Assembly (NCBI GenBank): GCA_004558595.1
Contig: SFCN01000018.1
Coordinates: forward strand, 1-32,837
Origin: Phascolarctobacterium sp.
Lineage (GTDB): Bacteria > Bacillota > Negativicutes > Acidaminococcales > Acidaminococcaceae
DNA length: 32,837 bases
Direction: 5' to 3'
Positions 7,612 to 15,377 of the stretch are shown piece by piece. Position 1 is the first letter of the stretch. Each line of letters starts with the position of its first letter. Made by a program: the position numbers and the translations under genes. Below the pieces are notes generated by a model. The model made no database searches and was not told where the DNA came from. It saw nothing but the letters and a program-made list of their open reading frames with translations.

Positions 7612-8844
7612 TTAACGAGCGACACGTTTAGCGGTGTTAGCCTTAACCTCTTCAGGGTCCACGATCTTGCGCGCCAGACCGGTCTCGATAGCGACCTTAG
7701 CCACAGCGGCGGCTACAGCAGGAGCCAGACGCGGATCGAAGGCATCGGGAACAACATAGTCCTCACGCAGATCCTTTTCGTCAATCAATTCAGCGATGGC
7801 GAATACGGCTGCAACCTTCATTTCCTCGGTAATAGCCTTGGCGCGTACATCGATAGCGCCGCGGAATACGCCGGGGAAAACGGATACGTTGTTAACCTGG
7901 TTAGGTCTATCGCTGCGACCGGTGCCGGCAACAGTTACGCCTGCTTCTTTAGCAGCGTCGTAGCTGGTTTCGGGAACCGGGTTAGCCAGCGCGAAAACAA
8001 CGTTCTTTTCAGCCATGCTTTGCATGATTTCTTTGGTAAATACATTGGGAGCGGATACGCCGATCAAAACGTCAGCGCCCTTAGCGGCCTCTGCCAAGGT
8101 ACCTTGCAGTTTTTCTTTATTAGTGGTCTTAGCCAGTTGGGCCTGGATGCGGTCCAGCTTTTGGTCAATGCCGTCATAGAGAATGCCCCAGCGATCAACC
8201 ATAATTACGTTTTGCGCACCCATATTCACCAGCAGGCGGCCGATAGCGGAGCCGGCAGCGCCGCAGCCATTAACTACGAAGCGAGCAGTGCGGAAATCCT
8301 TCTTTACATAGCGCAGAGCGCCCAATACTGCGCTGCAGCAAGCGATAGCGGTGCCGTGTTGGTCATCATGGAAAACAGGAATATCGGCGATTTCCTTCAG
8401 ACGATCCTCGATGTCATAGCATTTCGGAGAGGAAATATCCTCTAAGTTGATGCCAGCATAGTTGGGCTCCAGAATTTTTACGGTACGGATGAATTCATCG
8501 GGATCCTTGGTACCCAGGCAAACGGGAACTGCATCCACATCACCAAAGGTTTTGAAGAGAGCTGCTTTACCTTCCATAACAGGAATAGCGGCCTCAGGAC
8601 CAATATCACCTAAGCCCAGCACGCGGGTACCATCGCTAATGATGGCTACCATGTTGCCACGGCAGGTGTATTCAAAGGACAAAGTTTTATCTTCTTTAAT
8701 GTCTTTACAGGGTTCAGCAACACCGGGGGTATAAGCCAAAGCCAAATCATGGCGGTTGGCAATGGGCACCTTGCACTTAACGGCGATTTTACCGTTGTTG
8801 TCTAAATGCAATTTTAAAGCCTCTTCACGTAATGTCATTGTCAT
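7612..8844 (-). CDS. NAD(P)-dependent malic enzyme
   Basis: 410 residues, the usual size of the short bacterial malic enzymes that oxidatively decarboxylate malate to pyruvate. The N-terminal catalytic part shows LALAYTPGVAEPCKDI, VAIISDGTRVLGLGDIGPEAAIPVMEGKAALFK, NLEDISSPKCYDIE and PVFHDDQHGTAI (metal-binding Asp pair). The C-terminal Rossmann part has VVNGCGAAGSAIGRLL and FALANPVPE. No acyl-transferase-like C-terminal extension is present, unlike MaeB. The ATG at 8844 has GGAGGG 7 nt upstream; the frame extends to 8880 without a better site. It is first in an operon with the two fumarase genes, behind a good promoter, which links pyruvate to malate and fumarate. Cofactor choice cannot be read from the sequence. 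Confidence 0.95.
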   Translation of the reverse strand: MTMTLREEALKLHLDNNGKIAVKCKVPIANRHDLALAYTPGVAEPCKDIKEDKTLSFEYTCRGNMVAIISDGTRVLGLGDIGPEAAIPVMEGKAALFKTFGDVDAVPVCLGTKDPDEFIRTVKILEPNYAGINLEDISSPKCYDIEDRLKEIADIPVFHDDQHGTAIACCSAVLGALRYVKKDFRTARFVVNGCGAAGSAIGRLLVNMGAQNVIMVDRWGILYDGIDQKLDRIQAQLAKTTNKEKLQGTLAEAAKGADVLIGVSAPNVFTKEIMQSMAEKNVVFALANPVPETSYDAAKEAGVTVAGTGRSDRPNQVNNVSVFPGVFRGAIDVRAKAITEEMKVAAVFAIAELIDEKDLREDYVVPDAFDPRLAPAVAAAVAKVAIETGLARKIVDPEEVKANTAKRVAR

Positions 8845-8883
8845 AAAACTTCCCTCCATTAGGTATTGATTAGTATACACTAT

Positions 8884-8912
8884 ATTGTATATGAAGTGTC
8901 ATGATAATGCAA
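8884..8912 (-). promoter_or_regulatory. Promoter of the malic enzyme-fumarase operon
   Basis: TTGCAT (8907-8912), a 17-nt spacer and TACAAT (8884-8889) on the minus strand, about 40 nt upstream of the malic enzyme start. A TATACT closer to the gene is a second possible -10 but has no matching -35. Confidence 0.65.
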
Positions 8913-8984
8913 GTAAAATGTTAGTGATTTAACATGTTTTCTTAGATTGTCAGATTATTGTAACGAATGTTGCAGGATTATGCA

Positions 8985-9021
8985 TAAAAAGGCCCGAACC
9001 ACAGTGCAGCAGTTCAGGCCC
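8985..9021 (-). terminator. Terminator after the AGCS symporter gene
   Basis: GGCCTGAAC and GTTCGGGCC pair (9 bp, one G-T) around a 12-nt loop and are followed by TTTTTAT on the minus strand. It isolates the riboswitch-controlled transporter from the malic enzyme operon. Confidence 0.8.
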
Positions 9022-9055
9022 AATGCATTTTCAATTCTTTTAATAGCTTTAGAGC

Positions 9056-10399
9056 TTATTTTTCCATTTCTTTAAGATGCTTTTCATAAGCCTTAGTTTC
9101 GGCTACAACCACACCGGTCAAGGCTAAGAGAGCTATCAAGTTAGGAATAGCCATGAGGCCGTTCACGATATCGGCCAATACCCAAATCTCCTCCAGCTTC
9201 AGGAAGGGACCGCAGGCGATGAGGATGATGAAGATAATGCGGTAGGGCATAATAGCCTTAACGCCCATCAGATACTCAACGCAACGCTCGCCGTAGTAGT
9301 TCCAGCCCAAAATGGTGGTGAAGGCGAAGAGCACCAAACCAACCATCAGCAGCATGGAGCCAAAGCCCGGGAAGGCGGCCGCGAAGGCAGCATCGGTCAT
9401 AGCAGCGCCCTTCAGAGGACCGCACCAAGCGCCGGTTACGATCAAGGACAGACCAGTTAAGGAGCAGATGATGATGGTATCAATAAAGGTACCGGTCATG
9501 GAAACAAGGCCTTGCTCAGCAGCCCACTTGGTTTTGGCAGCTGCAGCTACGATAGGAGCGGAGCCCAAGCCGGATTCGTTGGAGAAGACGCCGCGAGCCA
9601 CGCCACTGCGCATAGCCAGCATTACAGTTGCGCCCAGGAAGCCGCCTTGAGCAGCGGTGGTGGTGAAGGCATCCTGCAGCACCATGCCGATGGCGGCGGG
9701 AACCTTATCTGCAAAGCAAATTAAGATGCCGACAGTGGTAAGGAAATACAGCACTGCCATGGCGGGAACAACCTTAGAAGCGACGTTAGCGATGGATTTC
9801 AGGCCGCCGATGGTTACCAAAGCTACAACCACAGTCAAAGCGATACCGGTGTACATAACAGGGATACCGGCGGTAATCTTGGTGATTTCTACAATGGAGT
9901 TTACCTGAGCGAAGGTACCGATACCAAAGTAAGCGCAAAGCACGCCAAAGGCTGCGAAAATTACCGCCAAGGGCTTGTAGGACTTGCCAAGGCCGTTTTC
10001 AATGTAGTACATGGGGCCGCCGGAGATGTTGCCATCTGCGTCCACAGTACGATATTTTACAGCCAGCAAGCATTCTGCATATTTAGTAGCCATGCCAAAG
10101 AAGGCAGCCATCCACATCCAGAACAGAGCACCGGGGCCACCGGCCTTAACAGCGGTAGCAACGCCCACGATATTACCGGTACCTACGGTAGCAGCCAGAG
10201 CAGTGCACAGAGCCTTAAAGGAGTTTACGTCACCGCTACCATCATTTTTCGCACTGAAAATCAGCTTCAAAGCAGAGCCCAGCTTGAAAACCTGGATCAG
10301 GCCCAGGCGAATGGTCAGCCAAATACCAGTGCCTACTAACAGCACCAATAAGGGTGGGCCCCAGACAAAATCATCAATCGCATTCAACAGTTCCAACAT
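9056..10399 (-). CDS. Alanine/glycine:cation symporter (AGCS family)
   Basis: 447 residues, full length for the AGCS family of sodium- or proton-coupled small amino acid importers in the cytoplasmic membrane. Landmarks are an N-terminal DFVWGPPLLVLLVGTGIWLTIRLG, CTALAATVGTGNIVGVATAVKAGGPGALFWMW (the family signature, with GTGNI), ECLLAVKYR, GGPMYYIENGL, RGVFSNESGLGSAPI and FAFTTILGWNYYGERCVEYL. About ten or more hydrophobic helices are apparent. A GGGGGA ribosome site precedes the ATG. The gene is alone behind a tandem glycine riboswitch plus terminator, so glycine is probably a physiological substrate or signal. Alanine transport is equally compatible with the family. Confidence 0.95.
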   Translation of the reverse strand: MLELLNAIDDFVWGPPLLVLLVGTGIWLTIRLGLIQVFKLGSALKLIFSAKNDGSGDVNSFKALCTALAATVGTGNIVGVATAVKAGGPGALFWMWMAAFFGMATKYAECLLAVKYRTVDADGNISGGPMYYIENGLGKSYKPLAVIFAAFGVLCAYFGIGTFAQVNSIVEITKITAGIPVMYTGIALTVVVALVTIGGLKSIANVASKVVPAMAVLYFLTTVGILICFADKVPAAIGMVLQDAFTTTAAQGGFLGATVMLAMRSGVARGVFSNESGLGSAPIVAAAAKTKWAAEQGLVSMTGTFIDTIIICSLTGLSLIVTGAWCGPLKGAAMTDAAFAAAFPGFGSMLLMVGLVLFAFTTILGWNYYGERCVEYLMGVKAIMPYRIIFIILIACGPFLKLEEIWVLADIVNGLMAIPNLIALLALTGVVVAETKAYEKHLKEMEK

Positions 10400-10463
10400 A
10401 ATAAAACATCCCCCTTTACTATCCCTCTCTCATGGGTTACATATTCAAAATCCATAAGTAAAT

Positions 10464-10495
10464 AAAAAACCGGAGTATCGCGCATATACTCCGGT
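10464..10495 (-). terminator. Riboswitch-associated intrinsic terminator
   Basis: ACCGGAGTAT and ATACTCCGGT form a 10-bp stem with a 7-nt loop followed by TTTTTT, located between the glycine riboswitch and the symporter gene. It is the likely expression platform. A further 10-bp hairpin (10515-10538, GAAG loop, two G-U pairs) lies between aptamer and terminator. I did not find an obvious antiterminator strand. Confidence 0.8.
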
Positions 10496-10549
10496 AAAGT
10501 TTAAACCCATACAAGCATCCCTAGCTTCCTAGAAATGCCCATATAAAAG

Positions 10550-10727
10550 CTTTGCTCCGTCCTTTGGCCTGAGAGATTAGTCCATCCTATACTTGCACAG
10601 GATCAACTTTGCACCTTCGGCGCCCATTTAAGGGACTCTCCAGAGTTGTGTCAGCTTACGGTTCCGCCTCTTGCGAGGCACCTGAGAGTTTTGCTCCTTC
10701 GGTAGGCGTGGCCTTCTCCCATAAGCG
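10550..10727 (-). promoter_or_regulatory. Tandem glycine riboswitch
   Basis: On the minus strand two glycine aptamers follow one another. The first (about 10654-10726) is closed by GCTTATGG/CCGTAAGC and contains the conserved GGGAGAAGG, CCGAAGGAGCAA and AACTCTCAGGT segments. The second (about 10552-10650) has TGGAGAGT, GCGCCGAAGGTGCAAA and ATCTCTCAGGCCAAAGGAC. These are the core motifs of the glycine (gcvT-type) riboswitch. It sits between a good promoter and a terminator in front of an AGCS transporter. Whether glycine raises or lowers expression cannot be decided by eye; for an importer an OFF response would make sense. Confidence 0.95.
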
Positions 10728-10757
10728 TCATCCACTCGTTATTTACTTATGTACGCT

Positions 10758-10786
10758 ATTATAGTACACTTCAAAGAAAAAAGCAA
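10758..10786 (-). promoter_or_regulatory. Promoter of the riboswitch-symporter transcript
   Basis: TTGCTT (10781-10786), 17-nt spacer and perfect TATAAT (10758-10763) on the minus strand. Transcription should start near 10750-10752, about 25 nt ahead of the first aptamer. Confidence 0.75.
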
Positions 10787-10807
10787 GCCTTTTTTTCAGA
10801 AAAACTC

Positions 10808-10960
10808 TTATTTTTGCTTAGCGGCAATTTCACGCATGCAATATACTAAAGAGCCATTGCCACGATGGTTCATGATGCACTCACAGCAGTTGCCGTGACG
10901 CGGGCAGGTGGTTTTGGGACAGGTGCAGTTAGCTTCGTTACAATGCTTATGTTCTTCCAT
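10808..10960 (-). CDS. Small cysteine-rich protein
   Basis: A 50-residue protein with eight Cys (positions 7, 12, 14, 19, 25, 26, 28, 41) and several His, in the pattern CTCPKTTCPRHGNCCECIMNHR. Short proteins of this CxCxxxxCPRHGxCxxC type are widespread in Firmicutes, and the spacing suggests zinc or another metal; no function is established to my knowledge. The ATG at 10960 has GGAGG 7 nt upstream. The first 14 nt overlap the end of the GT39 gene in another frame, so it is probably translated from the same mRNA by coupling. A longer frame to 10999 would lie deeper inside the GT39 gene and has no ribosome site. Confidence 0.8.
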   Translation of the reverse strand: MEEHKHCNEANCTCPKTTCPRHGNCCECIMNHRGNGSLVYCMREIAAKQK

Positions 10961-12632
10961 GATGATTCCTCCAATTATTTTTGGCTGAAAGCCTAGCATT
11001 TTTATTATAACACTTTAGCTGATACTCGTCCAATTTTCCTTGTTTATTCTCGGAGCGCAGCAGCACATAACGGGAACTACGCCCCGCCATAACCCAAGCG
11101 CTTTTGTTTTTCTGCAAAAAGTCCGACACGCTCTTTTCAGAAACAATTACCAAGGGATAGGCGTTTCTTTCCATGGCAGCATAGGGCATTACGTTCTTGC
11201 TGCTCCAGGACATGCCCTTGGGCTTATAAGCAGCCAGCTCCCTTTCTGGCAACAGCTTCACAAGACGTGCATCGCTATAAAAGACTGCGGAGGTGGGATA
11301 GCTGCCATAAAGGCCAGCCTCTCCCACCCTGATTTGGACGAGCATTGTGCCCAAAGCCTTGGCGCTGCGAATATGGCTGAAGGGAATAGCTATGCTGTAA
11401 ATCAAAGCCATATAGAATAATACAGCCGTGCAGGCAAGAGCATAGGCTTTTTTATTATTCTTCCGAAACAGAGCATAAGCCAGCAGGCAGGCCACAAATA
11501 GCGATAAGGGCAGAAGTAATAGGTGCTCAGCGGCCACGAGTCCCTGCTTAGCTGTCCAATAGGCAGCAGCCAGCAAAATTATGAAGCCAATGCTTACGCC
11601 CACCAAATATTTGCGCGTTATGTAGCCTTCTTCCTGCTTCGCCAACAGGCTGCCCAAAAGCAGGCTCGCAGGAAAGAGCAGCGGATAGGTGTAGGTGATA
11701 TATTTCGTTGCCATGCATTGAAAGAAGCAAAAAACTACCAATGCCCATACCAGCAAAAATTTCTGCAGGCCATTCAGGCTTTGCCTTTCCCCATGCCACC
11801 AGTCATATACCATACCGGGAATGAGCCCGCTCCAAGGGAATAGAGCTAAAATATTCACCAAAGCATAATAATAGAACACGTTATCACGAGGATGCTCTGA
11901 CACAGTGGCACGCAAAAAATTATGGGTACCAAAGAAGGTAGTCAAAAATTCTTGGCCGTGTAATGCGTACATTGCGGCGTACCAGGGCACAGCAATGAAA
12001 AAGCAGAGCAGGGTGCCACTAAAAAGATGCGCCCGCAGTAAAACACGCCAATCTCGCTGCCACAGCAAAAAGATAGTAATAATTAATCCCGGCAACAGCA
12101 CGCCTATGGGTCCCTTGGTCAGGACAGCAAAGCCTGCTGCAGCATACATCAAATACCAATAGCGTGCTTTCCCCTCCCGATAGCCCAAATAAAAGTATAG
12201 CAGCGTGGCGCTGAAGAAGAAAAAGAGCACCGCATCGGTAATTATGGATTTGCTAATCAGAAAAAACTCGACACTGCTTACCAAAATCAGTGCACTATAA
12301 AAGCCGGTGTGGGCATTATAGAGCCTGCTTCCGCCCCAAGCCAGCAATCCCATGCTCGCAAGACCAAACAGGGCCGGAAAGAAGCGTGATGCAAACTCCG
12401 TAAAGCCAAAAAGCTTGTAGGCCAAGGCCGTTAGCCAATAAAAGAAAATGGGCTTGTCATACCAATAATGCCCATAAATCTGAGGTGATAGCCAATCACC
12501 GCTCAGAACCATCTCCTTAGCCGTCAACGCATAATTCGCTTCCACATTGTCCGTAACCAGCAGACTGCTATTGCCTGCAAAAAGCTGCAAGGCTGCTACC
12601 AAAAAAAGCACAAACCAATGCCATCTCGACAT
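10947..12632 (-). CDS. GT39-family membrane glycosyltransferase (ArnT-like)
   Basis: 561 residues, an integral membrane glycosyltransferase of the ArnT/PMT (GT39/GT83) type that uses polyprenyl-phosphate sugars on the outer face of the inner membrane. The first periplasmic loop has the acidic pair Asp28 and Glu31 (TDNVEANYA, equivalent to DEARYA), then GDWLSPQIYGHYWYDKPIFFYW with Asp59-Lys60-Pro61. About a dozen hydrophobic helices follow, including VLTKGPIGVLLPGLIITIFLLW, and a soluble C-terminal part is present. In diderms such enzymes modify lipid A or other envelope glycans; the acceptor here is unknown. The ATG at 12632 has GGAGG 7 nt upstream. It lies downstream of a response regulator-histidine kinase pair, reminiscent of sensor-controlled envelope modification. 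Confidence 0.87.
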   Translation of the reverse strand: MSRWHWFVLFLVAALQLFAGNSSLLVTDNVEANYALTAKEMVLSGDWLSPQIYGHYWYDKPIFFYWLTALAYKLFGFTEFASRFFPALFGLASMGLLAWGGSRLYNAHTGFYSALILVSSVEFFLISKSIITDAVLFFFFSATLLYFYLGYREGKARYWYLMYAAAGFAVLTKGPIGVLLPGLIITIFLLWQRDWRVLLRAHLFSGTLLCFFIAVPWYAAMYALHGQEFLTTFFGTHNFLRATVSEHPRDNVFYYYALVNILALFPWSGLIPGMVYDWWHGERQSLNGLQKFLLVWALVVFCFFQCMATKYITYTYPLLFPASLLLGSLLAKQEEGYITRKYLVGVSIGFIILLAAAYWTAKQGLVAAEHLLLLPLSLFVACLLAYALFRKNNKKAYALACTAVLFYMALIYSIAIPFSHIRSAKALGTMLVQIRVGEAGLYGSYPTSAVFYSDARLVKLLPERELAAYKPKGMSWSSKNVMPYAAMERNAYPLVIVSEKSVSDFLQKNKSAWVMAGRSSRYVLLRSENKQGKLDEYQLKCYNKNARLSAKNNWRNHHGRT

Positions 12633-12638
12633 AAAAAT

Positions 12639-12718
12639 ACCTCCTTCAGCAAAGAAGCCGTTTTCTTTAACATTTAGCATAGTATAAAACAGCTTGCTTA
12701 ATGCTTACTGAAGGAGGT
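12639..12718. repeat. 11-bp inverted repeat that masks the GT39 ribosome site
   Basis: ACCTCCTTCAG (12639-12649) and CTGAAGGAGGT (12708-12718) are exact reverse complements. On the minus strand the second copy reads as an anti-Shine-Dalgarno sequence that can pair with the GAAGGAGGT ribosome site of the GT39 gene across a 58-nt loop. It is present only in transcripts that start upstream of 12718, such as readthrough from the histidine kinase gene. A TATACT at 12681-12686 lies inside the loop. Confidence 0.55.
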
Positions 12719-12785
12719 TTTCATTTTAAATTCATACTAGAATTAAATTTTATTAAAATTTTCGAAGAAAATATTGTTATACACC

Positions 12786-14063
12786 CTACATGGGCAGCAG
12801 CACCCTCATAATCGTGCCACCGGGCTTGTTATCGAATATTTTTATCTCGCCGTGATGCTGTCGGGCAATGGCCAGCGCCAGCGACAGCCCCAGCCCCAAA
12901 CCGCCCTGACTGCGGCTGCGAGCTTTATCCACTCGATAAAAGCGGTCAAAAACCTTTTCCTTATCCTCATCACTAATGCCACAGCCCTGATCACGCACCT
13001 CTATCCGCAGCCTGCTTTTGCTCTGGCTGGCTATAAAGCTTATGCTCGTGTCCGCAGGAGAATACTTAATGGCATTGTCCAAAATAATGACCAGAAGCCG
13101 ATGCAGGGCTGCCTCGTCACCCCAAAGCTGCAAATTTGCTTGGATTTCGCTCTGCAGTACAAGCCCCTTTTCCTTGGCTAAAAGCCCAAGCTGTGCACCA
13201 ACCTGTTGGCAAAGCTGCGTAACATCCACCCTTTTCTGCTGCGTCACAATTCCCTCATCGCTACGGGCAAGAGCCATCAGGTTTTCTGTCAGCTTAGCCA
13301 TGCGCTTAGTTTCACTTTGCAGCATAGAAATGGACTCCTTAGCAAAATCACTATAATGGCTCTCCTCGTCCTCCTGCAGCCCCTGAGTGGCCAGAGCCAT
13401 CACCGCCAAGGGAGTACGCATTTCATGGGACGCATCCGCTGTAAACTGCATTTGGCGCGCGTACATCCTGCTGATGGGCTCGATATTGCGACCTGCGAGC
13501 CAATAGCCAAAATAGCAGGCCAAAGCGAAGAGTAGAGCCGCCACGCACAGAAGTTTAAACAGAGTCATATATGCGGATTGGTAGTAAAACTCCATATCCT
13601 TAAACATATAGAGGTGCCCCTCAACCTGCTGCTCACGCAGCACCGGAGCCACCGCGATCAAATATCTGTGCGCCCTTCCCCCATTATCATAAATACGATT
13701 ATCCAGCATACGCGCTGTATCCAGCTTTTGCGGCCAATCGCTGCGATGCTTGAGCAGGCCCTCACGCAGACTGCCCTTGCCCAGCTGATCCAAAATCACC
13801 GTTCTGCCATCAGTCTTCACATAATAAGCCAGCATACTGCCCTCGCGGATGGAAATGGTGGAGCAGGGCAGCTCGCCGCTTTCAACCCATTCCTCGGCCT
13901 CATGATAAATATTGTCCACCAGCTCTTCCTTCTCATGCTGGAGCACATTCCACCAAATAAAGCCATAGGCAACAAAAACAATGACCAAAATCAGCACTCC
14001 AAAAATCGCCGCTGAAATGCAGGTCATGCGCCACTGCAGGCCCTCGAACAGCTTATTCCACAT
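12786..14063 (-). CDS. Sensor histidine kinase
   Basis: 425 residues, an inner-membrane two-component sensor. Transmembrane helix 1 is at about 14-38 and helix 2 at about 168-190; between them lies an extracytoplasmic sensor domain of about 130 residues. There is no obvious HAMP; a short linker leads to the dimerisation domain with QFTADASHEMRTPLAVMA (phospho-acceptor His213). The ATPase domain shows the N box DNAIKYSP, the G1 box DQGCGIS, the F box FDRFYRVD and the G2 box GLGLGLSLALAIARQHHG. The ATG at 14063 lies 11 nt inside the regulator gene, with GGAG 9 nt upstream, so the pair is translationally coupled. The ligand is unknown; the GT39 gene downstream hints at envelope stress or cationic peptides, which is only an inference. 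Confidence 0.93.
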   Translation of the reverse strand: MWNKLFEGLQWRMTCISAAIFGVLILVIVFVAYGFIWWNVLQHEKEELVDNIYHEAEEWVESGELPCSTISIREGSMLAYYVKTDGRTVILDQLGKGSLREGLLKHRSDWPQKLDTARMLDNRIYDNGGRAHRYLIAVAPVLREQQVEGHLYMFKDMEFYYQSAYMTLFKLLCVAALLFALACYFGYWLAGRNIEPISRMYARQMQFTADASHEMRTPLAVMALATQGLQEDEESHYSDFAKESISMLQSETKRMAKLTENLMALARSDEGIVTQQKRVDVTQLCQQVGAQLGLLAKEKGLVLQSEIQANLQLWGDEAALHRLLVIILDNAIKYSPADTSISFIASQSKSRLRIEVRDQGCGISDEDKEKVFDRFYRVDKARSRSQGGLGLGLSLALAIARQHHGEIKIFDNKPGGTIMRVLLPM

Positions 14064-14718
14064 AGTAACCCACTCCACGCAGTGTTTTTATCAATTCCTC
14101 TTTATTAAGGCTGGCAATTTTTTTGCGCAGCAATCTGATATGTACATCCAAATTATTTTCAGTAACATCGCTATCAATGCCCCAAATGCGGTCCTGGAGC
14201 ACCGTGCGCGGCATCACCTGACATCTATTCCGTAGCAAGACCTCCAGCAGCTTGTATTCACGGGGGCGCAGCTCCACTCTTTTCTCGCCGTAGGCTAAGC
14301 AATAGGTGTTTGCCTCCAGCACATAATCGCCATAGCTCAGGTTGCTGACCTTATAGCTCTCCTGACGGCGGCAAAGGGCGTGCAGTCGTGCCACCAGCTC
14401 CTCCATGGCAAAGGGCTTCACCAAATAATCATCAGCTCCCGCATTGAGGCCCTGCACCTTGTCCGCCACCGCATCCTTGGCGGTGAGCAGCATGATTTTA
14501 CCCTGATATTCCTCATCACGCAGGCGGGCACAGAGCTGCACCCCGCTCAGACGCGGCATCATCCAATCCAACACCAGCACATCATAGCCATCGGTATAAA
14601 CCTTATTATATGCTTCCTCCCCATCATGCACCCAGGTCGTTAGGATATTTTGTTTTTTCAAGAGCATGCTCATCAGCTTGCCCAAGTTTAAATCGTCTTC
14701 AGCTAAGAGAATCTTCAT
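14053..14718 (-). CDS. OmpR/PhoB-family response regulator
   Basis: 221 residues, standard length. The receiver domain (about 1-115) has the acidic pair Asp8/Asp9, the phospho-acceptor Asp51 in LVLDWMMP, Thr79 and Lys101 (YLVKPF). The C-terminal winged-helix domain has YCLAYGEKRVELRPREYKLLEVLLRNRCQVMPR, a recognition helix near DVTENNLDVHIRLLRKKI and the wing LIKTLRGVGYYVE. The ATG at 14718 has GGAGGG 7 nt upstream. It overlaps the cognate kinase gene by 11 nt. Two TTTCA half-sites spaced 11 bp apart (14770-14774 and 14781-14785, minus strand) lie just upstream of the promoter, a spacing typical of OmpR-family sites, so autoregulation is plausible. Confidence 0.95.
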   Translation of the reverse strand: MKILLAEDDLNLGKLMSMLLKKQNILTTWVHDGEEAYNKVYTDGYDVLVLDWMMPRLSGVQLCARLRDEEYQGKIMLLTAKDAVADKVQGLNAGADDYLVKPFAMEELVARLHALCRRQESYKVSNLSYGDYVLEANTYCLAYGEKRVELRPREYKLLEVLLRNRCQVMPRTVLQDRIWGIDSDVTENNLDVHIRLLRKKIASLNKEELIKTLRGVGYYVE

Positions 14719-14737
14719 AAGTCCACCCTCCATAACT

Positions 14738-14766
14738 ATTATACCATTTTAGAGTATATTGCTTAA
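14738..14766 (-). promoter_or_regulatory. Promoter of the two-component operon
   Basis: TTAAGC (14761-14766), a 17-nt spacer and TATAAT (14738-14743) preceded by TGG, giving an extended -10. It lies 20 nt upstream of the response regulator start, so the leader is very short. Confidence 0.7.
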
Positions 14767-14856
14767 AGCTGAAATTTAGATGAAAGCTGAGCAAACGCTG
14801 TTCCAGAGCTAAAAGACAGCCGCTCGGAGCAGCTCTGCTGCCAAAGCCATAGCATC

Positions 14857-14887
14857 AAAAAAGCGGAGCAGCCTCCGCCGCTCCGCT
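14857..14887 (-). terminator. Terminator after the small unknown gene
   Basis: AGCGGAGC (14862-14869) and GCTCCGCT (14880-14887) form an 8-bp GC-rich stem with a 10-nt loop, followed on the minus strand by TTTTTTGATG. It ends the transcript of the gene at 14948-15343 before the two-component promoter. Confidence 0.75.
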
Positions 14888-14947
14888 CTTTAACGCGAAC
14901 ATATACTCCATACCGCGTTTTGCGGCAGGAGAACTATTCTAAATGAT

Positions 14948-15343
14948 TTATGATCTATAGCTATTAAGTTTCATGGTCAGCTCCGCATAGGTACCTTGCC
15001 CATTAGCCAGCATTAAATTCAAGGCCCACATGCTTTGGCCCACATCATCGGTGCTTTGGGTAGCCTGCAAGCGTGGCTTGCCCTCGCCCACGAAGCGCAG
15101 TATGTCCTCGCCCTCCAAAAGCAAGGGCATATCCGCCCGCTTATAGGCGGTCAGGCCCTCACTGGAAAAGAGCACGGTCAGCATGAGCATTTCATCCATA
15201 CGCCAGCATTCCAAGCGAAAAGGGCGACCATCGCTCATCACGCCATTCTTGTAGCCCACATCCATGACACCGTCCTCATCGGGCTCATAGGGGGAGGGCA
15301 CATAGTTCACCCGGCAGGGAGCTGCGAATTTTTTCATTAGCAT
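14948..15343 (-). CDS. Conserved-looking protein of unknown function
   Basis: 131 residues, cytoplasmic (no signal peptide or membrane helix). I do not recognise the family. It alternates short beta-like stretches with acidic turns: DEDGVMDVGYKNGVMSDGRPFRLECW, then MLMLTVLFSSEGLTAYKRADMPLLLEGEDILRFVGE. This suggests a compact beta-rich fold rather than an enzyme with a visible active-site motif. GGAG lies about 9 nt before the ATG. It starts 34 nt after the Nudix gene and ends before a terminator, so the two are probably one transcript. The start could also be the second in-frame ATG two codons later, which makes little difference. Confidence 0.7.
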   Translation of the reverse strand: MLMKKFAAPCRVNYVPSPYEPDEDGVMDVGYKNGVMSDGRPFRLECWRMDEMLMLTVLFSSEGLTAYKRADMPLLLEGEDILRFVGEGKPRLQATQSTDDVGQSMWALNLMLANGQGTYAELTMKLNSYRS

Positions 15344-15377
15344 TTAATCTTCTCCTAAACCTTTGCCAGCAGGCGCT

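Larger units (their letters stand above)
10453..10751. repeat. 13-nt perfect inverted repeat bracketing the glycine riboswitch leader
   Basis: CATAAGTAAATAA at 10453-10465 is the exact reverse complement of TTATTTACTTATG at 10739-10751. In the minus-strand transcript the first copy lies at or next to the predicted 5' end and the second lies immediately after the terminator, taking in the end of its U-tract. In a readthrough mRNA the two could pair over 13 bp and close the whole leader into one loop. Function is unknown. Confidence 0.6.

Noticed and set aside
12708..12735. GAAGGAGG on the plus strand, resembling a ribosome site for a hidden gene
   Set aside because: No start codon follows at a usable distance; the sequence is better explained as one arm of the inverted repeat with the GT39 ribosome site.
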